Source: an uncultured Agathobacter sp. (GTDB lineage: Bacteria > Bacillota > Clostridia > Lachnospirales > Lachnospiraceae). Taken from it: a stretch of DNA of 64,000 nucleotides. The notes beneath the pieces were generated by a model. That model was not told the DNA's origin and did no database searches. It saw nothing but the letters and a program-made list of their open reading frames with translations. The DNA lies in the NCBI GenBank assembly GCA_934359755.1, contig CAKRLV010000005.1, positions 62,001 through 126,000 on the forward strand. The letters are read 5' to 3'. The position numbers were made by a program, and so were the translations under genes. This document shows, in pieces, positions 53,721 through 62,478 of the stretch; position 1 is the stretch's first letter, and every line of letters starts with the position of its first letter.

Positions 53721-53806
53721 AATATATAGATATAGATAAATATATAGATATAGATATTAGTATTAGATATTGGTATTAGATATTTGTATATAGATATAGG
53801 TATATA
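53721..53806. repeat. Low-complexity tandem repeat after nadE (18-bp units)
   Basis: Two perfect 18-bp units (AATATATAGATATAGATA) followed by degenerate TATTAGATAT copies, ending at the terminator. Confidence 0.8.
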
Positions 53807-53845
53807 AAACGAGATGGTTCTTGAATTGGAACCATCTCGTTTAAA
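53807..53845. terminator. Bidirectional terminator between nadE and asnA
   Basis: AAACGAGATGGTTC and GAACCATCTCGTTT, a perfect 14-bp stem with an 8-base loop, A-rich left and T-rich right. Confidence 0.92.
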
Positions 53846-53859
53846 TTTAGAGCTATAAA

Positions 53860-54864
53860 TTATAGTAACGGTATTCCGTTCTTTGCACATTCATTAGCAA
53901 CATCTTCTGGCCAGATAGAACTTTGAACCTCTCCGATATGGGCTTTACGGAGGAAGAACATACATATTCTTGACTGTCCGATTCCACCACCTATAGTAAA
54001 TGGAAGTTCTTCTTCAATAATAGCTTTCTGGAATGGAAGTTCTGCACGTTCAGGGCAGCCTGCCTTATCAAGCTGTGAGATAAGTGCGTCCTTATCAACA
54101 CGAATACCCATTGACGATAATTCAAGAGCAATATCAAGTACAGGATAATATACTAAGATATCTGCATTAAGTGCCCAGTCATCATAGTCAGGTGCGCGTC
54201 CATCATGTGGCTTTCCGTCAGCAAGCTTATCGCCAATCTGCATAATACATGCAGCACCATGTTCTTTAGTAAAGAGATACTCTCTTTCCTTGGCTGTCTT
54301 TCCTGGATACATTTCAAGAAGTTCGGATGTAGTCACAAATGAGATTTCTTTAGGCAGGATGAGGTCTATGTAGTCATACTGGATAGCCATGTACTGTTCT
54401 GTCTTGCGCAAGCATTTGTATACAGTACGTACAGTCTCTTTTAAGAAATCTATAGTGCGGTCTTCGCGTCTGATTACTTTTTCCCAATCCCACTGATCTA
54501 CGAAAATCGAATGGATATTGTCGGTGTCTTCATCTCTTCTGATGGCATTCATATCTGTGTAGATACCTTCGCCAACAGCGAAACCATATTTGTGTAGTGC
54601 GTATCTCTTCCATTTGGCGAGAGAGTGGACTACCTCGGCGGTCTTGTCATTTTGCTCCTTAATGCCGAAAGCAACAGGCCTTTCATAACCATTTAAGTTA
54701 TCATTGAGACCTGTAGCCGGGTCTACAAAAAGAGGCGCTGATACTCGTGTGAGTGAAAGTCGCTGTGCAAGCATTCCCTGAAAGAAATCCTTAACTGTTT
54801 TAATTGCAATCTGAGTATCGTGTAGATTAAGCTCAGATTTGTAAGCTTCTGGAAAAATAGTCAT
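53860..54864 (-). CDS. asnA: Aspartate-ammonia ligase
   Basis: 334 residues, class II aminoacyl-tRNA-synthetase-like fold. Typical segments: LSLTRVSAPLFVDPATGLND (~36), NGYERPVAFGIK, HSIFVDQWDWEK (~118) and the C-terminal GGGIGQSRICMFFLRKAHIGE in pieces (GGGIGQSRICM; LRKAHIGEVQ). It makes asparagine from aspartate, ammonia and ATP. GGAGATTAG precedes the start. Its 5' leader contains the complete dispersed element at 54919-55057. Confidence 0.95.
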   Translation of the reverse strand: MTIFPEAYKSELNLHDTQIAIKTVKDFFQGMLAQRLSLTRVSAPLFVDPATGLNDNLNGYERPVAFGIKEQNDKTAEVVHSLAKWKRYALHKYGFAVGEGIYTDMNAIRRDEDTDNIHSIFVDQWDWEKVIRREDRTIDFLKETVRTVYKCLRKTEQYMAIQYDYIDLILPKEISFVTTSELLEMYPGKTAKEREYLFTKEHGAACIMQIGDKLADGKPHDGRAPDYDDWALNADILVYYPVLDIALELSSMGIRVDKDALISQLDKAGCPERAELPFQKAIIEEELPFTIGGGIGQSRICMFFLRKAHIGEVQSSIWPEDVANECAKNGIPLL

Positions 54865-54918
54865 AATCTAATCTCCTATATTTATTTTCTTTGTAACTGT
54901 TCATAATCCTTCACATAT

Positions 54919-55057
54919 CGCAACTGTTTAGTACTTTCACAGTTGCGAGCAGCAGGCGCATTAAAATCAGCTGCACTGATAGGCACTTGCTCCTACATAT
55001 TATACATATTCATATGAAATAAGCGGTACCGCATATTTCTGTACTGAATAGTTACTA
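54919..55057 (-). repeat. Dispersed leader element, complete copy 2 (upstream of asnA)
   Basis: Reading along the minus strand: AGTAACTATTCAGTAC, GCGGTACCGC, TATGTAGGAGCAAG, ATCAGTGCAGCTGAT, TGCTCGCAACTGTGAAAG and ACAGTTGCG. The last part is a perfect 9-bp stem (54919-54927 with 54939-54947). The ends match as inverted repeats at 12 of 16 positions. It fills most of the 343-base asnA upstream gap. Confidence 0.8.
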
Positions 55058-55207
55058 TGTATCTTATTGTGAAATGGCTTAGAATAGTTACTTTGCTGTA
55101 CAAATTATAACAATTATAGCACATTTAAAATTAATTGTGGTAGAATAATATTTGATATTAGCTATTCCATATAGTTTATATTAAGTTTGGCAGATAGAGA
55201 GGTTTGT

Positions 55208-55636
55208 ATGAGACGTGAAGATTTGACGGTTCCAGTTATTTTTCTGGAAGCAATAGAGGTAATTTTAGGTATTGTTTATATTGGACTTCAGATATATTAT
55301 GGAATTTATTATCACATATCGCCATATAAATATGGAATGAATCTTGTTGCAATGGTACTTATATATCTTGGACTTACAGTTATTTCATGCTATCCCGAGA
55401 TTCTTAACAATATCCCGGCAAGTTACTGCACAGGCAAAGTACGAAAGTATTCTCTCAGGATGATACGTTTTATCAAGTTTGTTTTTGTGGCGGGGCTTCT
55501 TGTACCATGTGTATGCGATGCTGCCGGTTATGAGATATTAAGTGCGTACAGTCTTATAGTAATTGGAATTATTATAGTCATGGCTGTATATTATGAGGTC
55601 AGGATATTATCAGAGATTAAGAAGCGAAACAAATAA
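55208..55636 (+). CDS. Small membrane protein, unknown function
   Basis: 142 residues from ATG 55208 after AGAGAGG; an extension to 55187 overlaps that site. Four hydrophobic helices (~8-30, 42-62, 80-102, 110-132) and a basic tail (SEIKKRNK). No motif recognised. It is 16 bases upstream of the next unknown gene and 406 upstream of the HD-GYP gene, suggesting one transcript. Confidence 0.7.
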   Translation: MRREDLTVPVIFLEAIEVILGIVYIGLQIYYGIYYHISPYKYGMNLVAMVLIYLGLTVISCYPEILNNIPASYCTGKVRKYSLRMIRFIKFVFVAGLLVPCVCDAAGYEILSAYSLIVIGIIIVMAVYYEVRILSEIKKRNK

Positions 55637-55652
55637 CTTTGGAGGAAAGTAG

Positions 55653-56030
55653 ATGACAAAAGAGGAATTTGAAAGATTATGGAACGAGAAATATGTTCCA
55701 CTCAGGTATGAGGATGTAAAGGATGAATACGAGAAGTTCGTAAAAGAGGCTGACAAGCATATTTTTATAGAGGATTATGAAGCAAATAATGCCATAAGCA
55801 GGGATGATTTCCTTGACAATCTGACAGAGGATGCAATGTTTACATTTCAGGATACGCTGACGGAAGCTTTTTATGATAAAAATCCGCAGGTATATGAGAC
55901 TGCCTTTGAACTGTATGAGGAGTCTTTGATGAACAATACAAAAGAAAATCCTGCAATTGTATTTCATGAGGAATATAACAGGCTGTACAGGAAATTTATG
56001 GGAGAGATGTTTGGTTGTTTTTTTGAATAA
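55653..56030 (+). CDS. Acidic soluble protein, unknown function
   Basis: 125 residues, GGAGGAAA before the ATG. Rich in Glu, Asp, Phe and Tyr; mostly helical; no signal peptide or membrane segment. Segments such as DDFLDNLTEDAMFTFQD and YETAFELYEESL are repeated amphipathic helices. It starts between a membrane protein and an HD-GYP gene (12-base gap) and may modulate one of them. Family not recognised. Confidence 0.68.
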   Translation: MTKEEFERLWNEKYVPLRYEDVKDEYEKFVKEADKHIFIEDYEANNAISRDDFLDNLTEDAMFTFQDTLTEAFYDKNPQVYETAFELYEESLMNNTKENPAIVFHEEYNRLYRKFMGEMFGCFFE

Positions 56031-56042
56031 GTGGGGAAATAA

Positions 56043-58211
56043 ATGAAAAAATTTGTAAGGATGATTTGTGGTATCATTTTACTGCTGATAATATTTATTG
56101 GAGTTGTTATAGGAACATCGAATGTACAGGATATGACACTTGCTACGGATGATGTTGTTGAGATAGATGATGGATGGAGTCTTGTTTCAGAGGATGGCAC
56201 ACGGGTTTCAGTTATGGAAATACCGTATTATGGAAAGTCGGACAAGTATGAGAAAGTGACATTAGAAAGGAAGATAGACCCCAATATGTGTGGAAAGACT
56301 CTGTCATTTCTCTCGGCTGATAAAAATGTAAGAATATATGCAGGACGGCGCCGGATATATTCTTTTGGAGTAGATGATATCAGAAAAGTTGGTCATACAC
56401 CTGGCAGTGTGATGGTCTTCGCGGATATACCAGAGGACAGTGAAGGTGAGACTTTGTACATAAAGATGCAGTCTCCGTACAGAAATTTTGCATCATATAT
56501 CACAAAGATGGTTGCTGGAAACCGCGATATTACTATATTGTATTTTATTAAGAATAATGCAATGTCGATGCTTTGTTCACTTGGAATTGTTACATGTGGA
56601 ATTATTATAATTATATTTTCTGCATTAATGAGAAAATCATCCCATAGTAGTGCTAATGCAATGTTTAGTATAGGCATGTATTTTATAGTTCAGTTTATTT
56701 ATAATTTTATAGAAACGAAGATGCCAATGATATTTTATGGCAATCAGGTGCTTTATTCTAATCTGGTTTTTATAAGTCTTATGATGGCACCATTTTTTAT
56801 AGAATGGTATATGTATTCGATGTCTGATTATTACAAAAAAGGAATGAAAGTTCTTATGATAGTGACAGGCATAAATATATGCACGCAATTTGTGCTTCAG
56901 GGACTAAATATTGTTGACTTTATGAATATGTCGTTTGTATCACATACGCTTCTTACAATTGTTATAGCGGTAGTTCTTTTGATGGAGATAAAGAATGTAA
57001 AGATATATAAGAAAATTGATGGTGCATTTGTTGGAATTCTTGTAGTAGCGATATGCGGGGTACTTGATCTTGTGCGGTGTTACACAGTAAAAGTTGGAGA
57101 TCTTGGAAGATATTCAAGAATTGGAGTATTTGTATTTGGCATCTGTATGGTCATTACTTTTATGCGCAGCATAATCACGGTACAAGTTAAGTATGCAGAG
57201 AATGTTAAGTCGGAGGCTGTTTCGGCGGAAATTATAAATACACTTATTACAGCAATTGATGCAAAAGATATATATACAAAGGGTCACTCGACGAGAGTCG
57301 CAAATTATTCTGTCATTATGGCAGGAAGGCTTGGTATGGATGATGAGCAGGTAAAGCAGATCAGATACAAGGCACTTTTACATGATGTTGGTAAAATTGG
57401 AATACCCGACAGAGTATTAAACAAGGCAGACAGCCTGACTGATGAGGAATTTGATATAATAAAAAGTCATACTACAATTGGTGCTGATATGTTAAAGGGG
57501 ATGTCGAGTCTTTCGGATATGTATCTTGTTGCAAGAAATCATCATGAAAGATATGACGGAAAAGGATATCCAGATGGTCTTGAGGGCGAGAGCATACCTA
57601 TAGAAGCAAGAATTGTCGGGATTGCAGATGCTTATGATGCAATGTCATCAGACAGGGCATACAGGAAGGCTTTGTCGAAGAAAGTCATCCGTGGGGAGCT
57701 TATAAGAGGGCGTGGAAACCAGTTTGATCCTAAGCTTGTGGATGTATTTATAGAATTGTTTGACGAGGGAGCATTTGATATCGATAATAATGACGAAGAA
57801 GAGATGGAATCATTACAGAAAGTTACATCATTTGTAAATAATATGATATCAAACAGTTTTGAACCTGGTGCAATTAAGATGAATCAGGAGGATATGGGCA
57901 AATTGTATCAGTATATAAATGGCGTTCATTCAAGATATGGCATGGAATTTTATACAATAATGGTTACGCTTGGATGGGATGAGGATGTATCGCGAGCGGA
58001 GATTGCGGGCGCGATGAAAGCCATGGAGTACAGTATACAGCAGTCTCTTCGAACTGTAGATGTAATGACAAGGGTATCAGAGAGCCAGTATTTAGTGTTG
58101 CTTACAGAAGCTCGGGAAGAAAATATACAGATGATAGTAGATAGGATTTTTGCAAGCTTTTTTAAGAACTGTTCTAATACTAAGTTTAAGCCATCGTATG
58201 ATATACAATGA
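56043..58211 (+). CDS. Membrane HD-GYP phosphodiesterase with C-terminal degenerate GGDEF-like domain
   Basis: 722 residues. An N-terminal helix (~5-25), an extracellular beta-rich domain (~28-155) and about seven helices (~165-375) precede the HD-GYP domain (~395-560), with GHSTRV, LLHDVGKIG (~446), NHHERYDGKGYPDG (~497-510) and ADAYDAMSSDR. All metal-binding residues and the GYP loop are present, so it should degrade c-di-GMP to GMP/pGpG. The last ~140 residues look like a nucleotide-cyclase fold in which GGDEF has become SESQY (RTVDVMTRVSESQYLVLL), probably a regulatory remnant. The sensor part parallels that of the cyclase at 19665-21377. Confidence 0.88.
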   Translation: MKKFVRMICGIILLLIIFIGVVIGTSNVQDMTLATDDVVEIDDGWSLVSEDGTRVSVMEIPYYGKSDKYEKVTLERKIDPNMCGKTLSFLSADKNVRIYAGRRRIYSFGVDDIRKVGHTPGSVMVFADIPEDSEGETLYIKMQSPYRNFASYITKMVAGNRDITILYFIKNNAMSMLCSLGIVTCGIIIIIFSALMRKSSHSSANAMFSIGMYFIVQFIYNFIETKMPMIFYGNQVLYSNLVFISLMMAPFFIEWYMYSMSDYYKKGMKVLMIVTGINICTQFVLQGLNIVDFMNMSFVSHTLLTIVIAVVLLMEIKNVKIYKKIDGAFVGILVVAICGVLDLVRCYTVKVGDLGRYSRIGVFVFGICMVITFMRSIITVQVKYAENVKSEAVSAEIINTLITAIDAKDIYTKGHSTRVANYSVIMAGRLGMDDEQVKQIRYKALLHDVGKIGIPDRVLNKADSLTDEEFDIIKSHTTIGADMLKGMSSLSDMYLVARNHHERYDGKGYPDGLEGESIPIEARIVGIADAYDAMSSDRAYRKALSKKVIRGELIRGRGNQFDPKLVDVFIELFDEGAFDIDNNDEEEMESLQKVTSFVNNMISNSFEPGAIKMNQEDMGKLYQYINGVHSRYGMEFYTIMVTLGWDEDVSRAEIAGAMKAMEYSIQQSLRTVDVMTRVSESQYLVLLTEAREENIQMIVDRIFASFFKNCSNTKFKPSYDIQ

Positions 58212-58212
58212 T

Positions 58213-58250
58213 ATGAGGGTAAAAAGGTATTTTGCCCCTCATTTATGATT
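58213..58250. terminator. Palindromic terminator-like element after the HD-GYP gene
   Basis: ATGAGGG and CCCTCAT arms around a TAAAAAGGTATTTTG loop region, followed by TTATGATT. The right part is identical over 22 bases with 30850-30871. Confidence 0.6.
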
Positions 58251-58361
58251 AACAGCATTTGGATATATAATTGTTGAGTCCGCTGGTTGACAGTAATGTG
58301 ATATTATGTCAGAATATTTAGAGAACGTATGAGAATGGTTTAATTGAATAGAGGCTGATAT

Positions 58362-58502
58362 ATGAGAATTTCAAGAATGTATTTTAAAAATGAAGTCGAA
58401 TTAGAAGATAAAAATATTTCAAGAGAGATTCCACCTGATGATGGACATCAGATGTCGCAGACGGAGATTGATAATCTCATTGCTCTGCTATTAAATAACT
58501 AG
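58362..58502 (+). CDS. 46-residue protein ending in a FliM-like CheY-docking motif
   Basis: ATG 58362 has GAGG eight to eleven bases upstream; stop TAG 58500-58502. The sequence is polar and acidic (VELEDKNISREIPPDDG) and ends MSQTEIDNLIALLLNN. The C-terminal SQ-EIDNL block resembles the FliM N-terminal peptide (LSQ-EIDALL) that binds phosphorylated CheY. It stands alone between an HD-GYP gene and a terminator in a 402-base gap. Too short for standard gene calling; a real gene is likely but unproven. Confidence 0.55.
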   Translation: MRISRMYFKNEVELEDKNISREIPPDDGHQMSQTEIDNLIALLLNN

Positions 58503-58546
58503 CAGATATAGAGGACTAAATTATTAAGATTTTTTTAAGCTTGCTT

Positions 58547-58590
58547 AAGATGTTCCAAACAGACTTGTTTTTGTGCGGAACATCTTTTAT
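58547..58590 (+). terminator. Rho-independent terminator after the small FliM-like gene
   Basis: AAGATGTTCC and GGAACATCTT arms with a 20-base loop, then TTAT. Confidence 0.8.
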
Positions 58591-58613
58591 ATTGTACGTC
58601 AGAGGAGATCAAT

Positions 58614-59273
58614 ATGAATAAAATTAATATATTACCACGATATATGTGGCTGCCGGTTATTTTGTCACTATCATGCAATATGGTTGCGTATTTTGGAACC
58701 CGTTTTTTTACATCGGGTATGCATCACTATGTTTTATCAAGCACTCTGGATGATATGATACCAGTTGTGCCGTGGACTATTATTATTTACTGGGGATGTT
58801 ATATCTTCTGGGGAATCAATTATATAATAGGATGCAGACAGGAGAAAGATGTAGCATATAATTTTATAAGCGCTGATTTTTTTGCAAAGGTAATATGCCT
58901 TATCATTTTTATGCTATTTCCGACGACCAATATAAGACCAGCCATCGAGGGTGGTTCCTTTTGGAATGATGCCATGATTGCATTGTATGGAGTTGATGCT
59001 GCAGACAATCTCTTCCCATCAATTCATTGTCTTACAAGCTGGTTTTGTTTTATTGCGGTAAGAAAGAATAAATCTATATCCGATATATATAAAGTAGTAT
59101 CCTTTATTTTGGCGGTTGCAGTATTTATATCTACACTTACCACCAAGCAGCATGTTATAATAGATGTAATCGGTGGAGTTGCGCTGGCGGAGTTTAGTTA
59201 CTGGTTCACAAGAGTCAGTGGATTTACAAAGCTGTATCGTAAGGTAATGGAAAGAGGAAAATATGTACAATAA
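58614..59273 (+). CDS. PAP2 superfamily membrane protein
   Basis: 219 residues with six helices. PAP2-like motifs: RPAIEGG (~105), NLFPSIHCLTSW (~138, with the conserved His) and TLTTKQHVIIDVIGG (~180, with His and Asp). Resembles IPC-synthase-like PAP2 proteins acting on phospholipid headgroups or phosphatidic acid. It opens an operon with VTT/DedA, pssA and psd, and overlaps the second gene by 11 bases, suggesting a role in phospholipid metabolism. Confidence 0.85.
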   Translation: MNKINILPRYMWLPVILSLSCNMVAYFGTRFFTSGMHHYVLSSTLDDMIPVVPWTIIIYWGCYIFWGINYIIGCRQEKDVAYNFISADFFAKVICLIIFMLFPTTNIRPAIEGGSFWNDAMIALYGVDAADNLFPSIHCLTSWFCFIAVRKNKSISDIYKVVSFILAVAVFISTLTTKQHVIIDVIGGVALAEFSYWFTRVSGFTKLYRKVMERGKYVQ

Positions 59274-59820
59274 AATAAAAATCGCAACTATCATCGGTTT
59301 TGTGATTATTATTTTAATTTGTGTTAAACTGTATTTTCAGCAACAGTTTCAATCTGTTGAAGATTTACAGCTATACATGAATAAGTTTGGGGTGTTTGCC
59401 CCTTTAGTTCTTATAATTTTTCAGGCTTTTCAAGTTATAGTACCAGTTCTGCCTGGATACCTCGGGTGTGCAGTCGGGGCTGTGGCATTTGGACCGACAG
59501 TTGGTTTTATATGTAATTATGTCGGTATAAGTGTTGGATCAATAATTGCATTTTTTCTGGGGAGAAAATATGGAATTAAATTAATAAAAGAGCTTTTTTC
59601 AGAAAAGACATATGACAAGTGGAGTAAAAAAGTTGAACAGAGCAGATCATATGATTGGTTTATGTTTGTGGCGACGCTGCTTCCACTTTTTCCAGATGAT
59701 TTTTTGTGTTACTTTTCTGGACTTGTCAAAATGAATGCTCGTAGATTTATATGGATAATTATTTTGGGAAAACCATGGTGCATCTTGGCTTACAGTGTTG
59801 CATTTGGACTCATTAAATAA
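59263..59820 (+). CDS. VTT/DedA (TVP38/TMEM64) family membrane protein
   Basis: 185 residues, five or so helices. The VTT core is visible: APLVLIIFQAFQVIVPVLPG (~46), GAVAFGPTVGFICNYVG (~74), FFLGRKYG (~97) and FPDDFLCYFSGL (~145). Members are phospholipid scramblases or flippases. Its place between a PAP2 gene and pssA supports lipid handling. Confidence 0.88.
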   Translation: MYNKIKIATIIGFVIIILICVKLYFQQQFQSVEDLQLYMNKFGVFAPLVLIIFQAFQVIVPVLPGYLGCAVGAVAFGPTVGFICNYVGISVGSIIAFFLGRKYGIKLIKELFSEKTYDKWSKKVEQSRSYDWFMFVATLLPLFPDDFLCYFSGLVKMNARRFIWIIILGKPWCILAYSVAFGLIK

Positions 59821-59833
59821 GGGGAGAACTAAA

Positions 59834-60475
59834 ATGAAGAAAAAATTATTAGGTTATTATGATTATACGGTTGTACTCACCTATTGCGGAATGTTATTTG
59901 CTTTTTGCGGAATACTTATGTCTATAGGAGAACATTATCTGGATGCGATTATCTGCCTGTTGCTGGCAGGCGTGTGCGATATGTTTGATGGAGCAGTTGC
60001 AGCGACAAAGGAACGGGATGAAAGGGCAAAGCGTTTTGGAATCCAGATTGATTCGTTGAGTGATCTCATAAGCTTTGGAGTATTGCCAGCATTATTTGTT
60101 TATATGCTGTCTGGGAAGGATGTTGTAACTGGTGTTATTGCGTCATTATATACATTGTGTGCTTTAATCAGGCTGGCTTATTTTAATGTATTAGAAGAAG
60201 ACAGACAAAAGACAACAGCGGAGAGGCGTACCTGTTATCTTGGAGTACCTGTTACGACTATAGCAATTTTACTTCCAGCTTTTTATATGCTTTTTGATTT
60301 CGAGGTTCTTAAGCATACAATTGGCTTTTGTGCACTTCTTATCGCGGTAGCAGTTGGATTTATTTTGCCAATCAATATAAAAAAGCCAAAGATTATTGGT
60401 AAGATATGTCTTGTTGTAGTAGGAATTATTGAAATGATTGCAATGGTATTTCTATTATTATGGGGGGCAGTATGA
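59834..60475 (+). CDS. pssA: CDP-diacylglycerol-serine O-phosphatidyltransferase
   Basis: 213 residues from ATG 59834, with AAGGGGAG upstream; the TTG at 59795 lies inside the previous gene. Multi-spanning CDP-alcohol phosphatidyltransferase. The motif reads FDGAVAATKERDERAKRFG then IDSLSD: all motif aspartates and glycines hold, but the usual A-R of the D-G-x2-A-R motif is A-A-T. It makes phosphatidylserine, the substrate of Psd encoded next (4-base overlap). Confidence 0.88.
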   Translation: MKKKLLGYYDYTVVLTYCGMLFAFCGILMSIGEHYLDAIICLLLAGVCDMFDGAVAATKERDERAKRFGIQIDSLSDLISFGVLPALFVYMLSGKDVVTGVIASLYTLCALIRLAYFNVLEEDRQKTTAERRTCYLGVPVTTIAILLPAFYMLFDFEVLKHTIGFCALLIAVAVGFILPINIKKPKIIGKICLVVVGIIEMIAMVFLLLWGAV

Positions 60476-61296
60476 ATGATTCGTTAGGATTACATTTTCT
60501 ATATAGGACAGTGGCTGGACGAGCAGTACTAAAGGTACTTGCGGCACCTAAAGTATCAGTAGCAGCGGGCAGATTCTTAAGTACATCATTGTCAAAACCG
60601 CTTATAGATTATTACATAAAGAAGCATGACATAGATATGTCGGATATTGATATTCCACAGGGTGGATTTGCGTCTTTCAATGATTTTTTTACACGTAAAA
60701 AGAAAAATTTTAATGTCGACAATTCAAATGGCAGGATGATAAGTCCAAGCGATGGCTTTTTGACATGTATACCTATCAGGGAAGAGGTTGTCTTTGATAT
60801 TAAACATACGAAATTTTTCCTGAAAGATTTACTAAAGAATAGCGATCTTGCTGCGAAGTTCAAAGATGGAGTTGCATTGGTGTATAGGCTTACACCTGCC
60901 AATTACCATAGATATTGTTATGTTGCAGATGGAAGAATTGTAAGTCGCAGAAGAATTAATGGAGAATTGCACTGTGTAAGACCAGTTGCGACGAGTACTA
61001 TTCCTGTATTTGTACAGAATAGCCGTGAGTATCAGGTGATAGATACAGAGATGTTTGGAACTATTGTCCAGATGGAAATAGGTGCTCTTATGGTTGGCAA
61101 AATTTCTAACAACCCCAAATATATAGACAACAGTGTCGTATGGGCCGGCGATGAAAAAGGGTATTTTGAATTTGGAGGTTCTACGATAGTTATACTGTTA
61201 CAGAAGGACGCAGTAGAGTTTTCTGATAGTATTAAGAAAAAAATAGCTTCTAAGGAAGAATTCGCCGTTAAGATTGGTGAATGCATAGGAATGTAG
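60472..61296 (+). CDS. psd: Phosphatidylserine decarboxylase proenzyme
   Basis: 274 residues from the ATG of the ATGA overlap, GGGGGG upstream (an ATG at 60460 lies on the site). Conserved: FNDFFTRK (~65), SPSDGFL (~86), LTPANYHRYCYV (~138), IGALMVGKI (~203) and FEFGGSTIVILL (~232) with the self-cleaving G-S that generates the pyruvoyl group. It completes phosphatidylethanolamine synthesis. Confidence 0.95.
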   Translation: MNDSLGLHFLYRTVAGRAVLKVLAAPKVSVAAGRFLSTSLSKPLIDYYIKKHDIDMSDIDIPQGGFASFNDFFTRKKKNFNVDNSNGRMISPSDGFLTCIPIREEVVFDIKHTKFFLKDLLKNSDLAAKFKDGVALVYRLTPANYHRYCYVADGRIVSRRRINGELHCVRPVATSTIPVFVQNSREYQVIDTEMFGTIVQMEIGALMVGKISNNPKYIDNSVVWAGDEKGYFEFGGSTIVILLQKDAVEFSDSIKKKIASKEEFAVKIGECIGM

Positions 61297-61325
61297 TAGG
61301 AAATTATATAGGAAAAAAATGTAAA

Positions 61326-61372
61326 TAATGTCTAGTTATAGGATAAACTTATAACTAGGCATTATTTTTATG
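61326..61372 (+). terminator. Rho-independent terminator after psd
   Basis: AATGTCTAGTTATA and TTATAACTAGGCATT arms with one or two mismatches, then ATTTTTA. Confidence 0.8.
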
Positions 61373-61374
61373 TA

Positions 61375-61404
61375 TTAACACTTTTCTTCAGGAAACAATA
61401 TAAT
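61375..61404 (+). promoter_or_regulatory. metNIQ promoter
   Basis: TTAACA, 18-base spacer, TATAAT, 40 bases before metN. No S-box or T-box leader fits in the short untranslated region. Confidence 0.65.
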
Positions 61405-61443
61405 ATCATTCATAGCAGATAAGAAAAAACAGGAGAAAATGTT

Positions 61444-62478
61444 ATGGCAGAAATTGAAGTAAGAAAAGTTTCAAAATCTTTTTATCAGAATGATACAAAG
61501 ATTGAAGCAGTAAAAAATGTCAGCCTGACAATTGAATCTGGAGACATATATGGAATTATAGGAATGAGTGGTGCAGGAAAGAGTACATTGGTACGATGTC
61601 TCAATTATCTCGAGAGACCGACAGAAGGAGAGGTTTATATCGAGGGCGTGGCACTTGGTTCCCTTCCAGAGGCAAAGCTTAGGGAGATGAGAGGTCAGAT
61701 TGGAATGATATTCCAGCATTTCAATTTGCTGATGCAAAAAAATGTTATTGACAATATAGCATTTCCACTCAGACTTCAGGGCAAGAAGAAAAAAGAAGCA
61801 AGAGAGGAAGCAAAGAAGCTGCTTGATACAGTAGGACTAAGCGAGAAAGCGAATGCATATCCGGCACAGCTTTCAGGAGGACAGAAGCAGAGAGTAGCAA
61901 TTGCAAGAGCACTTGCCAGCAATCCAAAGATTTTGTTGTGCGATGAAGCGACAAGTGCATTAGACCCACAGACTACAGCATCCATTCTTGAATTGCTAAA
62001 AGATATCAATGAAAAGTTGGGAATTACAATAGTTGTAATCACACATCAGATGGCGGTAGTCAGAGAAATCTGTAAGCATGTAGCAATTCTTGAAAGTGGC
62101 AATGTGGTTGAAGAAGGAGAAGTCGAAGAAATCTTTGCACATCCTAAGACTAAGGCTGCAAGGGAACTTATATCACATGATACTAATTCAGAGAGCTGGG
62201 ATATTTCATATGAGGAGAAACAGGAACTGAACGAGGATAGAAGAATCAGAATTGTTTTCTCAGAGAATTCAGCATTTGAACCTGTTATCTCAAATATGAT
62301 TCTTGAGTTCCGCACGCAGGTAAATATCTTGAAAGCTGATACTAAAAATGTTGGTGGAATAGCAAAAGGTGAGATGATTTTAGGACTTCCAGCAGATAAA
62401 GAACTTCAGGAAAAGATGATTGCTTATCTAAAGAACAGAGGACTTGCGATAGAGGAGGTGAGCGCTGATGTGGAGTAA
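61444..62478 (+). CDS. metN: Methionine ABC transporter ATP-binding protein
   Basis: 344 residues. Walker A GMSGAGKST (~39), signature LSGGQKQRVAIARAL (~141), Walker B ILLCDEATSALDP, and a C-terminal NIL domain (~265-344) that binds methionine and inhibits transport. Powers MetI/MetQ. Overlaps metI by 11 bases. Confidence 0.95.
   Translation: MAEIEVRKVSKSFYQNDTKIEAVKNVSLTIESGDIYGIIGMSGAGKSTLVRCLNYLERPTEGEVYIEGVALGSLPEAKLREMRGQIGMIFQHFNLLMQKNVIDNIAFPLRLQGKKKKEAREEAKKLLDTVGLSEKANAYPAQLSGGQKQRVAIARALASNPKILLCDEATSALDPQTTASILELLKDINEKLGITIVVITHQMAVVREICKHVAILESGNVVEEGEVEEIFAHPKTKAARELISHDTNSESWDISYEEKQELNEDRRIRIVFSENSAFEPVISNMILEFRTQVNILKADTKNVGGIAKGEMILGLPADKELQEKMIAYLKNRGLAIEEVSADVE

Noticed and set aside
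61375..61443. SAM riboswitch or T-box upstream of metN
   Set aside because: The leader from the promoter to the ATG is only ~35 bases and has no conserved core.
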